This document shows positions 8,299 through 17,032 of a stretch of DNA of 64,000 nt, piece after piece (within the stretch, counting starts at the first letter, position 1; each line of letters opens with the position of its first letter). The notes beneath the pieces were generated by a model. The model had not been told where the DNA came from and did not search any database. It was given only the letters and a program-made list of their open reading frames with translations. Origin of the DNA: Xanthomonas sp. F10 (GTDB lineage Bacteria > Pseudomonadota > Gammaproteobacteria > Xanthomonadales > Xanthomonadaceae). The stretch covers positions 2,198,456 to 2,262,455 of the forward strand of contig NZ_JACHNP010000001.1 of assembly GCF_014206815.1 (NCBI RefSeq), read 5' to 3'. The translations under genes were made by a program, and so were the position numbers.

Positions 8299-9087
8299 AT
8301 GCCGACGTCGACCGCTGCCTTCCCACTCTCCCGACCGCACCTGCCGCTGGCCCTGGCCCTCGGCACCGCCGCCCTGGTCGCTGCGGCGCCGGCCAGGGCC
8401 ATGCTGCACTACGAGGGCGTCGCCTATGCCGCCGACGGCAAGCAGGTGCTGTATCGCGAAAGCCACTGGGTGCGCGAGGATGGCGCGCGCCTGGTGCTGT
8501 ACCAGTGCGCCGATGGCGCTGCATTCGCGCGCAAGCGCGTGGACGACGGCAGCGCTGCGCCGGACTTCGAGCTGGTCGATGCGCGCAGCGGCTACCGCGA
8601 GGGCGTGCGCCGCAGCGGCAGCGGGCGCGAGATGTTCAGCCAGGCCAAAGGCCAGGCCGAGCGCCGCGCGCCGTTGCCGAAGCGCGACCAGGCGCAGGTG
8701 ATCGACGCAGGCTTCGACGCCTACCTGCGCCAGCGCTGGGACAGCCTGGGCAGCGGCGCGCCGCAGCGTATCGCCTTCGTGCTGCCCAGCGAACTGCGCA
8801 CGCTCGACTTCCGCATCACGCCCGGCCCGGCCGATGCGAAGGTGCAGCGCTACACCCTGAGCCTGGCCGCCTGGTACGGCACGCTGCTGCCCGACCTCAG
8901 CGTCGCCTACGCACGCCAGGACCGGCGTCTGCTCGAGTTCCGCGGCGTCGGCAACATCCGCGACGCGCGCGGCCGCTACCCGAGCGTGCGCATCGAATTC
9001 CCCGAACGCCTGCGCGGCCAGGCCGATGCCGGCGCCTGGGAGCAGGCGCTGCGGCAACCGTTGGTCGCGCAATGCAGCGCGCGCTGA
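8299..9087 (+). CDS. Exported protein of unknown function
   Basis: 262 residues with a signal-peptide-like N-terminus (hydrophobic stretch LPLALALGTAALVAAAPARA, cleavage after ARA). The mature part starts MLHYEGVAYAADGKQVLYRE and contains no catalytic motif I recognise; it looks like a beta-rich periplasmic domain. The C-terminus has a single Cys (VAQCSAR). It is followed 88 nt later by a small membrane protein on the same strand, which could be co-transcribed. I do not recognise the family. Confidence 0.75.
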   Translation: MPTSTAAFPLSRPHLPLALALGTAALVAAAPARAMLHYEGVAYAADGKQVLYRESHWVREDGARLVLYQCADGAAFARKRVDDGSAAPDFELVDARSGYREGVRRSGSGREMFSQAKGQAERRAPLPKRDQAQVIDAGFDAYLRQRWDSLGSGAPQRIAFVLPSELRTLDFRITPGPADAKVQRYTLSLAAWYGTLLPDLSVAYARQDRRLLEFRGVGNIRDARGRYPSVRIEFPERLRGQADAGAWEQALRQPLVAQCSAR

Positions 9088-9175
9088 GCCGCGCCGCCAG
9101 CGCGTTCACGCCGGCCCGCGCCGCACCCGCTACAACCATGCCTGCGCATCGCCCGCGCATCGACGAGGACACCCC

Positions 9176-9547
9176 ATGGCCAAGGCCTATCTGTGGTTCA
9201 ACGCCGCGCTGTACGCGCTGCTCGCCGTATGGTGCACGCTGCTGCCGGCGCAGACCGCCGCAGCGGTGGGCTATGTCGGCCTGGACCGGTCCGGCCAGTC
9301 CGAATACCTGGTCATCTACGGCGGCCTGCAGTTGGGCATGGCCTTCCTGTTCGGCTACTTCGCCCGCACCGGGCAACTGCGCACCGGCCTGCTCCTGGCG
9401 CTGGCGTTCTACGTGCCCATCGTGCTCTACCGCAGCGCCAGTCTGCTGCGGCTGTGGCCGGTGGGCCCGACCACGACCGGCCTGGCCGCGTTCGAGATCG
9501 TCCTGCTGCTCGCCGCGCTCGCGCTGTGGCGGCACCAGCGCGCCTGA
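9176..9547 (+). CDS. Small four-helix membrane protein (DUF4345-like)
   Basis: 123 residues with four predicted membrane segments: YLWFNAALYALLAVWCTLLP, a helix around YLVIYGGLQLGMAFLFGYFA, LLLALAFYVPIVLYRSASLL and a last one in LAAFEIVLLLAALALW. The pattern (GGLQLG in the second helix) resembles DUF4345-type proteins; function unknown. It ends 58 nt before the ECF sigma gene, so read-through into that operon is possible. Confidence 0.7.
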   Translation: MAKAYLWFNAALYALLAVWCTLLPAQTAAAVGYVGLDRSGQSEYLVIYGGLQLGMAFLFGYFARTGQLRTGLLLALAFYVPIVLYRSASLLRLWPVGPTTTGLAAFEIVLLLAALALWRHQRA

Positions 9548-9605
9548 GCGACGGACGCGGCGAAAGCCTGTAGCATCGCGCCGACCTTCGCCACCGTATC
9601 CCGGC

Positions 9606-10163
9606 ATGACCGAGACGCCCGATCACGACGAAGCAGGACAATTGCTGGTCGCCACCGCCAGCGGCGACAGCGCCGCCTTCGAGCGCCTGTACCGCAGCAC
9701 CTCGTCGCGCCTGTTCGGCGTGTGCCTGCGCATCGTGCCGCAGCGCGGCGAGGCCGAGGACGTGCTGCAGGAAGTGTTCTCCTCGGTCTGGCGCAAGGCC
9801 GCGCAATTCGACCCGCAGCGCGCGCGCGGCCTGACCTGGCTGACCATGATCGCGCGCAACAAGGCCATCGACCATCTGCGCGCACGTGCGCCGGCGCGGC
9901 AGTCGGTGGCGCTGGACGACGCCGGCGAGCTGCAGGACGAAGGCCGCGATCCGCTCGCCGACACCGAGTGGCGGGTGGCCGGCCGGCGCCTGGACGTGTG
10001 CATGGGCGAACTGGAGCCGCCGCGCGGCGAGCTGATCCGTACCGCGTTCTTCGAAGGCATCACCTATGAAGAACTGGCCCATCGCAGCGGCACGCCACTG
10101 GGCACGGTCAAGAGCTGGATCCGCCGCGGCCTGGCCAAACTGAAAGCGTGCCTGGAACGATGA
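9606..10163 (+). CDS. ECF-type RNA polymerase sigma factor
   Basis: 185 residues. Sigma2: FERLYRSTSSRLFGVCLRIV, then EDVLQEVFSSVWRKAAQFD (core-binding and -10 recognition) and LTWLTMIARNKAIDHLR. Sigma4: LIRTAFFEGITYEELAHRSG and GTPLGTVKSWIRRGLAKL, the helix-turn-helix for the -35 element. It resembles SigK/RpoE-like ECFs that pair with RskA-type anti-sigma factors. Its TGA overlaps the anti-sigma ATG by 4 nt (ATGA), indicating translational coupling. The lipid-modifying operon just downstream on the same strand is the obvious candidate target. Confidence 0.93.
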   Translation: MTETPDHDEAGQLLVATASGDSAAFERLYRSTSSRLFGVCLRIVPQRGEAEDVLQEVFSSVWRKAAQFDPQRARGLTWLTMIARNKAIDHLRARAPARQSVALDDAGELQDEGRDPLADTEWRVAGRRLDVCMGELEPPRGELIRTAFFEGITYEELAHRSGTPLGTVKSWIRRGLAKLKACLER

Positions 10164-10948
10164 ACGCCTCCGTGCCCGATCCGCAGGAAACCCCGCCGCC
10201 GCGCGACGTGCTGGCCGGCGAGTACGTGCTCGGCGTGCTCGACGCGCAGGAGCGCCGTGCTGCCGAGGCGCGCATCGACAGCGACCATGCATTCGCCGCG
10301 GCGGTACTGCAGTGGCAGCAGCACCTGATGCCGCTGGCCGACGAGATCGCCCCGGTGGCGGTGCCCGAGCGCGTGTGGGTGCGCATCCGCGCTTCGCTGG
10401 GCCTGGATGCGCCGGCGCCGCGCCCGCGTCCGGCCGCGCCCGGGTTCTGGGACAGCGTGCGGACCTGGCGCTGGCTCAGCGCCGGCGGCTTCGCCACCGC
10501 CACCGCCTGCCTGCTGGCGCTGCTGCTGGCGCGCGCGCCGGTGCCACCGCCGGCCGCGCAGCCGCCGCCGGTCGCCACCACCACGCCCAAGCCCAGCGGC
10601 ATCGCGATGACCTCCACGCTGATGCAGGACGACGGCAAGCCCGGCTACGTGGCGCTGATGGACGCCGACAAGCGCAGCATCACCCTCACCCCGCTGGGCG
10701 GCACCCGCGACAGTGCGCGCGTGCCCGAACTGTGGCTGATCCCGGCCGACGGCAAGGCGCGCTCGATGGGCGTGTTCGACGAGGCCAAGGCGCGCGTGGC
10801 GCGCATCCCCGATGCGCTGATGCCCTTGCTCAGCGACGGCGCGGTGCTGGCGGTGACCATGGAACCGCCCGGCGGCGCGCCCGGCGGCGTGGCCACCGGC
10901 CCGGTCGTGGCCAAGGGCGGCATCAGCACGCTGCAGCTGGCGCCGTAG
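10160..10948 (+). CDS. RskA-type membrane anti-sigma factor
   Basis: 262 residues. The cytoplasmic N-terminus (RDVLAGEYVLGVLDAQERRA...) is the anti-sigma domain; there is no HxxxCxxC zinc motif, so it is not a ChrR/ZAS-type redox sensor. One membrane segment lies near residues 110-128 (GGFATATACLLALLLAR), followed by a Pro-rich spacer and an extracytoplasmic RskA domain containing GYVALMDADKRSITLTPLGG and VPELWLIPADG. Signal transduction would probably need regulated proteolysis or release in the periplasm. Gene order sigma then anti-sigma with 4-nt overlap is standard for such pairs. Confidence 0.88.
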   Translation: MNASVPDPQETPPPRDVLAGEYVLGVLDAQERRAAEARIDSDHAFAAAVLQWQQHLMPLADEIAPVAVPERVWVRIRASLGLDAPAPRPRPAAPGFWDSVRTWRWLSAGGFATATACLLALLLARAPVPPPAAQPPPVATTTPKPSGIAMTSTLMQDDGKPGYVALMDADKRSITLTPLGGTRDSARVPELWLIPADGKARSMGVFDEAKARVARIPDALMPLLSDGAVLAVTMEPPGGAPGGVATGPVVAKGGISTLQLAP

Positions 10949-11286
10949 ACAAATTGCGGCGGCCCTGCGCCGCCGCATCGCCCGCGCGCGGCCACTTGGC
11001 GCGCGTCGCGGCGGCCGCCGACCGCCGCCGCCACGGCGGCCGCGGCGCGTATTCACTTAACCGCTACCGCAGCCTGGGCAGGATACGCGCGCTGTCATGC
11101 ATGCGCGGTTCCGTCCTGTGTCGCGACACGATCGTCCCCCCCTCGGCGCTGCGATGCGCAGGCGGGGAACACGTGCGCCACGCGCGACGAGCATGCACCA
11201 CGCGCAGGGGACGGCGCGCGACGCGGGTGCATCCGTCTTCCGGTTTCGCCCGTATCGCTCCCCAAGTCCCCCAATGAGACGCGCTT
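10949..11286. other. Intergenic region with GC hairpins and a 12-bp palindrome
   Basis: No coding signal. Just after the anti-sigma stop, GCGGCG and CGCCGC form a short hairpin, and a second GC-rich stem lies around 11005-11047. GTGTCGCGACAC at 11118-11129 is a perfect 12-bp palindrome about 160 nt before the desaturase start and could be an operator. I cannot identify an ECF promoter by eye. The 338-nt gap implies the desaturase operon has its own promoter here. Confidence 0.5.
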
Positions 11287-12264
11287 GTGCCGAGTCCCGT
11301 TCCGGAACGCCCGCATTCGACAACGCCGCCTGCGCGGCGTGGCCGCATCCTGCGCACCCTGCGCCGCTGGTTCGACACCAGCGCCGAGATCGAACTGGAC
11401 CCGGCGCGCGCCGACCGCATCGACTGGCTGCGCGCCGCGCCCTACATCGGCCTGCACCTGGCCTGCCTGGGCGTGTTCTGGGTCGGCGTGTCGTGGTTCG
11501 CCGTGGGCATGGCGGTGGCGATGTACGCGGTGCGCATGTTCGCGCTCACCGGCTTCTACCACCGCTATTTCGCCCACCGCGCGTTCAAGACCTCGCGCCC
11601 GGTGCAGTTCCTGTTCGCCGCGATCGGCGCCACCTGCGTGCAGCGCGGGCCGCTGTGGTGGGCCGCCCACCACCGCAACCACCATCGCCACACCGACACC
11701 CCGGCCGATCCGCATTCGCCACGCCAGCACGGCTTCTGGTGGAGCCATAGCGGCTGGTTCCTGACCCCGCGCGGCTTCCGCACCGATTGGGACGCGATCC
11801 CGGACCTGCGTCGCTTCCCCGAACTGCGCTTCCTCGATCGCTTCGACCTGCTGCTGCCGGTGCTGCTGGCGCTGGCACTGTTCCTGCTCGGCGAGTGGCT
11901 GCAGCAGCACGTGCCGCAGCTCGGCACCGATGGACCGCAGTTGCTGGTGTGGGGCTTCTTCGTCTCCACCGTGGCGCTGTTCCATGCCACCTTCACTATC
12001 AACTCGCTGGCGCACCGCTTCGGCAGCCGCCGCTTCGACACCCGCGACGACAGCCGCAACAACCTGTGGCTGGCGCTGCTGACCTTCGGCGAAGGCTGGC
12101 ACAACAACCACCATTTCTTCCCCGGCGCCGCGCGTCAGGGTTTCCGCTGGTGGGAGCTGGACCTGACCTGGTACGGACTGAAGGCGCTGTCGTGGACCCG
12201 GGTGATCCGCGAGCTCAAACCGGTGCCGGCCGGGCTGCTGCGCGCACAGGTGCGTGCCCGATGA
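11287..12264 (+). CDS. Membrane fatty-acid (acyl-CoA/acyl-lipid) desaturase
   Basis: 325 residues from a GTG start; the exact start is uncertain because the first 25 residues are unconserved. The three histidine boxes for the di-iron site are present: HRYFAH, HHRNHH and HNNHHFFPG. Hydrophobic pairs at about residues 55-85 and 195-235 match the four-helix topology of delta-9-type desaturases. It would introduce a cis double bond in acyl chains at the inner membrane. It heads a tight operon: its TGA overlaps the next ATG by 4 nt. In this context it could feed the two CFA-type methyltransferases downstream. Confidence 0.9.
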   Translation: MPSPVPERPHSTTPPARRGRILRTLRRWFDTSAEIELDPARADRIDWLRAAPYIGLHLACLGVFWVGVSWFAVGMAVAMYAVRMFALTGFYHRYFAHRAFKTSRPVQFLFAAIGATCVQRGPLWWAAHHRNHHRHTDTPADPHSPRQHGFWWSHSGWFLTPRGFRTDWDAIPDLRRFPELRFLDRFDLLLPVLLALALFLLGEWLQQHVPQLGTDGPQLLVWGFFVSTVALFHATFTINSLAHRFGSRRFDTRDDSRNNLWLALLTFGEGWHNNHHFFPGAARQGFRWWELDLTWYGLKALSWTRVIRELKPVPAGLLRAQVRAR

Positions 12265-13514
12265 GCCGGATCGCGGTAGTGGGCTCGGGGATCGCCGGCC
12301 TCGGCGCGGCGTGGTTGCTGTCGCAGCGCCACGAGGTGACGCTGTACGAGGCGGCCGATTATCTCGGCGGCCACACCCACACCCATGCGATCGAACTGGA
12401 CGGTGTGGAGTACGCGGTGGACAGCGGCTTCATCGTGTTCAATCCGCAGCACTACCCGCTGCTGAGCGCGCTGTTCGCGCGGCTCGGGGTGGAGTCGCAG
12501 CCGACCACGATGAGTTTCTCGGTACACGAGCAGCGCACCGGGCTGGAATACAACGCCGGCACCCTCGGCGGCCTGTTCTGCCAGCGCCGCAACCTGCTGT
12601 CGCCGCGCTTCTGGCGGATGCTGCGCGACCTGCGGCGGTTCTACCGGGAGGCGCCGCAGGTGCTGCACGACGCCACCCTGGCGCAGCTGACGCTGGGCGA
12701 ATTCCTGCAGCGCCATGGCTATTCCGAGGTGTTCCGCGACGCGCACCTGGTGCCGATGGCCTCGGCGCTGTGGTCCTCGCCGTCGCGGCAGATCCTCGAC
12801 TTCCCGATGCGCCAGTTGATCGGCTTCATGGCCAACCACCACATGCTGCAGGTCAGCGGCCGCCCGCAGTGGCGGGTGGTGCGCGGCGGCTCCAACAGCT
12901 ACGTGCGCGCGCTGCGCAGCCGCTGGCGCGTGCGCGAGCGGCTGGGCACGCCGGTGCGCGCGATCCAGCGGACCGCGCACGGCAGCGTCGCCATCGCCTG
13001 CGACGCCGACACCCAGCAGTACGACCACGCGGTGCTGGCCTGCCACGCAGACGATGCGCTGCGCCTGCTCACCGATCCCAGCGACGCCGAAACCGCGATC
13101 CTCGGCGCGATCGGCTACCAGGACAACGAGACCGTACTGCACACCGATGCGCGCGTGCTGCCGCGCGACCGCCGCGCCTGGGCCGCCTGGAACGCGCACG
13201 TGCCGGCCGATCCGGACGCACCGTGCACGGTGAGCTACTGGATGAACGCACTGCAGTCGCTGCAGGCGCCGCAGCCGTTCATCGTCAGCCTCAACCGCAG
13301 CGATGCGATCGATCCGACCAAGGTGCTGCGGCGCATGCGCTATCGGCATCCGCTGCAGACCCAGGCATCGGTGGCGGCGCAGGCGCGCAAGGGCGAGATC
13401 CAGGGCCAGCGCAACACCTGGTTCGCCGGCGCCGGCTGGGGCTTCGGCTTCCACGAGGACGGCCTGCGCAGCGCGGTCGACGTGGCCGCCGCGCTGGGGG
13501 TACCCTGGTCATGA
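12261..13514 (+). CDS. FAD/NAD(P)-binding amine-oxidase-like oxidoreductase
   Basis: 417 residues. The N-terminal dinucleotide motif is VGSGIAGLGAAWLLS, followed by YEAADYLGGHTHTHAIELDG, as in the flavin monoamine oxidase/phytoene-desaturase superfamily. DSGFIVFNPQHYPLL and the C-terminal WFAGAGWGFGFHEDGL are typical of the subgroup found beside DUF1365 and cyclopropane-fatty-acid synthase genes. The substrate is unknown; an acyl-chain oxidation or desaturation step is a reasonable inference. It overlaps both neighbours by 4 nt. Confidence 0.88.
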   Translation: MSRIAVVGSGIAGLGAAWLLSQRHEVTLYEAADYLGGHTHTHAIELDGVEYAVDSGFIVFNPQHYPLLSALFARLGVESQPTTMSFSVHEQRTGLEYNAGTLGGLFCQRRNLLSPRFWRMLRDLRRFYREAPQVLHDATLAQLTLGEFLQRHGYSEVFRDAHLVPMASALWSSPSRQILDFPMRQLIGFMANHHMLQVSGRPQWRVVRGGSNSYVRALRSRWRVRERLGTPVRAIQRTAHGSVAIACDADTQQYDHAVLACHADDALRLLTDPSDAETAILGAIGYQDNETVLHTDARVLPRDRRAWAAWNAHVPADPDAPCTVSYWMNALQSLQAPQPFIVSLNRSDAIDPTKVLRRMRYRHPLQTQASVAAQARKGEIQGQRNTWFAGAGWGFGFHEDGLRSAVDVAAALGVPWS

Positions 13515-14380
13515 CCGTGCTGCGCCGCGCTGCCGTGTCCGCCCCGCCGGCTGGCGCCGTCTCGACAACGTCGGCGGCGGCGGGCACGACCTTGCACGGC
13601 CTGCACAGCGCGGTGTACACCGGCTGGGTGCGGCATCGCCGGTATGCGCCGAAAGCGCTGGCGTTCCGCTACCCGCTGTTCCTGCTGTACCTGGACCTGG
13701 ACGAACTGGAGCAGGTGTTCGCGCGGCGCTGGCTGTGGTCGGTGAACCGGCGCAACCTGGCCGAATTCCGCCGCAGCGACTACCTGGGCGATCCCGCGCA
13801 ACCACTGGACGAGGCAGTGCGCGACCGCGTGCAGCAACACACCGGCGAGCGCCCGCTGGGGCCGGTGCGCATGCTCACCCACCTGCGCTACTTCGGCCAC
13901 TGCTTCAATCCGGTCACGTTCTACTACTGCCACGACGCGCAGCAGCGCCTGCACAGCATCGTCGCCGAGATCACCAACACGCCATGGCGGCAGCGCCACG
14001 CCTACGTGCTGCCGATGGCCGAGGCGCGCAGTCACGGCGCCACGCATGCCTGGCGCTTCGCCAAGCGCTTCCATGTCTCGCCGTTCATGGCCATGGCGCA
14101 CACCTACGCCTGGCGCTTCAGCGAACCCGGCGCGCAACTGCGCGTGCACATGGACGTGCTCGATCCCGCGCCGGCGACGACGCGGCGGCGCTTCGACGCC
14201 ACCCTGGTGCTGCAGCGCCGCGCCCTCGGCGGCGCCAGCCTGGCGCAGGCGCTGCTGCGCTATCCGGCGATGACCCTGCAGGTCATGGCCAAGATCCACT
14301 GGCAGGCGCTGCGGCTGTGGCTGCGCGGCAACCCGGTGCACGACCATCCCGATCATTCCCTTCCGCGAGAACGCCGATGA
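13511..14380 (+). CDS. DUF1365 protein
   Basis: 289 residues. The DUF1365 signature is clear: LHSAVYTGWVRHRRYAPKAL, FRYPLFLLYLDLDEL, then LRYFGHCFNPVTFYYCHD and KRFHVSPFMAM. The function is unknown; the gene family co-occurs with FAD oxidoreductases and CFA synthases in many proteobacteria and is often part of ECF-controlled singlet-oxygen or envelope-stress responses (family knowledge, not shown here). The first 25 residues are low-complexity Ala/Ser. ATGA overlaps on both sides fix it in the operon. Confidence 0.9.
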   Translation: MTVLRRAAVSAPPAGAVSTTSAAAGTTLHGLHSAVYTGWVRHRRYAPKALAFRYPLFLLYLDLDELEQVFARRWLWSVNRRNLAEFRRSDYLGDPAQPLDEAVRDRVQQHTGERPLGPVRMLTHLRYFGHCFNPVTFYYCHDAQQRLHSIVAEITNTPWRQRHAYVLPMAEARSHGATHAWRFAKRFHVSPFMAMAHTYAWRFSEPGAQLRVHMDVLDPAPATTRRRFDATLVLQRRALGGASLAQALLRYPAMTLQVMAKIHWQALRLWLRGNPVHDHPDHSLPRERR

Positions 14381-15690
14381 ACGCTCCGCACGCGCCCTCT
14401 TCCGACGCCGCGCTGACCCCGGCCGCACCGCCGGTGCGCGGTCTCGATCGCCTGCTGCGGCAGCGCCTGCTCGCCACGCTCGATGGCCTGCACGATGGTC
14501 AGCTGCGGATCGAGGAGGCCGGCACGCTGACCACACTGGGCGATGCCAGCGCCGGCGCCGACGCGTTGCAGGCGCATCTGCGCATCCACGACCCGCGTTT
14601 CTACCGCCAGGCTGCGCTCAACGGCAGCGTCGGCGTCGGCGAGGCGTACATGGACGGGCTGTGGGACTGCGACGACCTGGTCGCGCTGGTGCGCCTGCTG
14701 GTGCGCAACCGCGACCGCCTGGACGCGATGGAGACCGGCCTGGCCCGGCTCGGCGGCCTGGCGATGCGCGGCCTGCACGCGTTCGCGCGCAACACCCGCG
14801 CCGGCAGCCGCCGCAACATCGCCGCGCACTACGACCTGGGCAACCAACTGTTCGAGCTGTTCCTGGACCGCAACCTGATGTATTCCTCGGCGATCTTCCG
14901 CGATGCCGACGCCGCCTTGGGCGAGGCGGCGCTGGAGCGTGCCGCCGAGCGCAAGCTGCAGCGCATCTGCGCCAAGCTCGATCTGCAGCCGCACCACCAT
15001 CTGGTCGAGATCGGCACCGGCTGGGGCGGTTTCGCGCTGCATGCGGCCAAGCACCACGGCTGCCGCGTCACCACCACCACCATCTCGCGCGAGCAGTACG
15101 AGCTGGCCCGGCAGCGCATCGCCGCCGCCGGGCTGTCGGACCGGGTCGAGGTGCTGCTGCGCGATTACCGCGATCTCGATGGTCGCTACGATCGCCTGGT
15201 CTCGATCGAGATGATCGAGGCGATCGGCCATCAGTACCTGGATACCTACTTCGGCAAGGTCGGCAGCCTGCTCAAGGACGACGGCCAGGCGCTGATCCAG
15301 GCCATCACCATCGAGGATCACCGCTACGCGCAGGCGCTCAAGTCGGTGGACTTCATCAAGCGCCACATCTTCCCGGGCAGCTTCATTCCCTCGGTGGCGG
15401 CGATGACCGGCGCGATCGGCCGCGCCAGCGACCTGCGCCTGTTCAATCTGGAAGACATCGGCCCCAGCTACGCGCTGACCCTGCGCGCCTGGCGCGAGCG
15501 CTTCATGGCCAAACTGCCGCAGGTGCGCGCGCTCGGCTACGACGAACGCTTCATCCGCATGTGGGAGTTCTATCTGGCCTACTGCGAGGGCGGCTTCCTG
15601 GAGCGCTCGATCGGCGACGTGCACCTGTGGCTGAGCAAGCCGCGCGCGCGGCCGGCGCAGTTCGCTCCCGCGCTGGCGGGCGACGCATGA
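14377..15690 (+). CDS. Cyclopropane-fatty-acyl-phospholipid synthase family protein
   Basis: 437 residues. An N-terminal lipid-binding part (about 1-130) is followed by the methyltransferase: NIAAHYDLGNQLFELFLD, LMYSSAIF, SAM motif VEIGTGWGGFALHAA and SIEMIEAIGHQYLDTYF, then IFPGSFIPS and a C-terminal FYLAYCEGGF. These are standard CFA synthase landmarks, with Glu and His in EAIGHQY corresponding to the active-site region. It would add a methylene from SAM across a cis double bond of membrane phospholipids. The chromosome probably also has a canonical cfa elsewhere. Confidence 0.92.
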   Translation: MNAPHAPSSDAALTPAAPPVRGLDRLLRQRLLATLDGLHDGQLRIEEAGTLTTLGDASAGADALQAHLRIHDPRFYRQAALNGSVGVGEAYMDGLWDCDDLVALVRLLVRNRDRLDAMETGLARLGGLAMRGLHAFARNTRAGSRRNIAAHYDLGNQLFELFLDRNLMYSSAIFRDADAALGEAALERAAERKLQRICAKLDLQPHHHLVEIGTGWGGFALHAAKHHGCRVTTTTISREQYELARQRIAAAGLSDRVEVLLRDYRDLDGRYDRLVSIEMIEAIGHQYLDTYFGKVGSLLKDDGQALIQAITIEDHRYAQALKSVDFIKRHIFPGSFIPSVAAMTGAIGRASDLRLFNLEDIGPSYALTLRAWRERFMAKLPQVRALGYDERFIRMWEFYLAYCEGGFLERSIGDVHLWLSKPRARPAQFAPALAGDA

Positions 15691-16232
15691 GCAAGCTGAT
15701 CAACTACCTGGCCCTGCAGGGGCTGTGGCTGGCCGCGGTGGTCGGCGCCGCGCACGGGCTGGCCTGGGCCGGCCCGGCGGCGCTGGCGCTGTTCGCGCTG
15801 TACCAGTTGCAGCAGCGCCGTCGCGCCCGCGGCGACGCCACGCTGATCGCCCTGGCGCTGCCCCTGGGCGCCGGCGTGGATGCCGCCATGCGCGCCGGCG
15901 ACTGGGTGCGCTATGCCGCCGCGCCGCCGGCGCCGTGGCCGCCGCTGTGGATCCTGGCGCTGTGGGCCGGCTTCGCGCTGACCTTCCAACATTCGCTGGC
16001 GTGGGTGATGCGCCATCCCTGGCGCGCGGCGCTGTTCGGCGCCACCGCCGGTCCGCTGGGCTATGTGTTGGCCGCGCGCGGCTGGCAGGCAGTGACCCTG
16101 ACCGAGCCATTGCCGCAGGCGCTGCTGGCGCTGGCGCTGGGCTGGGCCGCGGCACTGACCCTGCTGAGCCTGGCGATGCGTCGCCTGACGTCCCCAACGC
16201 CAGCGATGCCGGCAACCGGAGCGATGCGATGA
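15687..16232 (+). CDS. DUF2878 membrane protein
   Basis: 181 residues, almost entirely hydrophobic with five to six membrane segments; the start INYLALQGLWLAAVVGAAHG and a middle LALWAGFALTFQHSLAWVMRH match DUF2878. The function is unknown. It overlaps the upstream CFA synthase and the downstream DUF1295 gene by 4 nt each, so it probably works with them, for example by placing the lipid-modifying enzymes or their substrate in the membrane. Confidence 0.82.
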   Translation: MSKLINYLALQGLWLAAVVGAAHGLAWAGPAALALFALYQLQQRRRARGDATLIALALPLGAGVDAAMRAGDWVRYAAAPPAPWPPLWILALWAGFALTFQHSLAWVMRHPWRAALFGATAGPLGYVLAARGWQAVTLTEPLPQALLALALGWAAALTLLSLAMRRLTSPTPAMPATGAMR

Positions 16233-17011
16233 ACGCCTGGCCGCTGCTGCATGTGGGCGTGTTCACCGTGCTGGTCATGCTCGCCGGCTGGGCCTGGCAG
16301 CGACACACCCGCAACGCCGGCGTGGTCGACGTGCTGTGGTCGGCGTGCATGGCGCTGACCGCGGTGTACTGCGCCTGGCGTGCCGACGGCGCGTTGCTGC
16401 CGCGGGTGCTGACCGCCGTGCTGGGAGGGCTGTGGGGCGCACGCCTGGCCTGGCACCTGGGCGTGCGCGTATTCGGCGATGCGCACGAGGACGGCCGCTA
16501 TCGCGCCCTGCGCGAGCACTGGCACGGCGACCAGCGCAAGTTCCTGGCGTTCTTCCTCGGCCAGGCGCTGGTGGTGCTGGCGTTCGCGGTGCCGCTGTCG
16601 GTGGCCGCGCACAATCCGCAGCCGCAATGGAGCGTGTGGACCACGCTGGCGCTGGCGACCTGGCTGATCGCGGTGGGCGGGGAAAGCCTGGCCGACCGGC
16701 AACTGGCCGCGTTCCGCGTCGACCCGGCCAACAAGGGCACCACCTGTCGCCGCGGCCTGTGGCGCTATTCGCGGCATCCGAACTACTTCTTCGAATTCGT
16801 GCACTGGTTCGCCTACGTGTTCCTGGCGGTGGGCAGCGGCGCGCTGTGGGTCGGCGTGGCCGCGCTGGGACCGCTGCTGATGTTCGCCTTCCTGTACCGC
16901 GTCACCGGCATTCCCTACACCGAACAGCAGGCCCTGCGCTCGCGCGGCCGCGACTACGCCGACTACCAGCGCAGCACCAGCGCCTTCTTCCCCATGCCGC
17001 CGCGGCACTGA
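16229..17011 (+). CDS. DUF1295 (steroid 5-alpha-reductase-like) membrane protein
   Basis: 260 residues with about six membrane helices. NAGVVDVLWSACMAL near the N-terminus and RRGLWRYSRHPNYFFEFVHW near residue 180 are DUF1295 hallmarks; the latter resembles the NADPH-binding end of steroid 5-alpha-reductases and isoprenylcysteine methyltransferases. It probably reduces or modifies a lipid substrate in the membrane, but no reaction is proven. The 3' end is 21 nt from the last operon gene. Confidence 0.88.
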   Translation: MNAWPLLHVGVFTVLVMLAGWAWQRHTRNAGVVDVLWSACMALTAVYCAWRADGALLPRVLTAVLGGLWGARLAWHLGVRVFGDAHEDGRYRALREHWHGDQRKFLAFFLGQALVVLAFAVPLSVAAHNPQPQWSVWTTLALATWLIAVGGESLADRQLAAFRVDPANKGTTCRRGLWRYSRHPNYFFEFVHWFAYVFLAVGSGALWVGVAALGPLLMFAFLYRVTGIPYTEQQALRSRGRDYADYQRSTSAFFPMPPRH

Positions 17012-17032
17012 GCCGCGCCAGGAGATCCGCCG

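Noticed and set aside
11118-11129. Calling the GTGTCGCGACAC palindrome a defined operator.
   Set aside because: Twelve-bp palindromes are not rare in GC-rich DNA and no matching regulator is recognisable; kept only as a note on the intergenic region.
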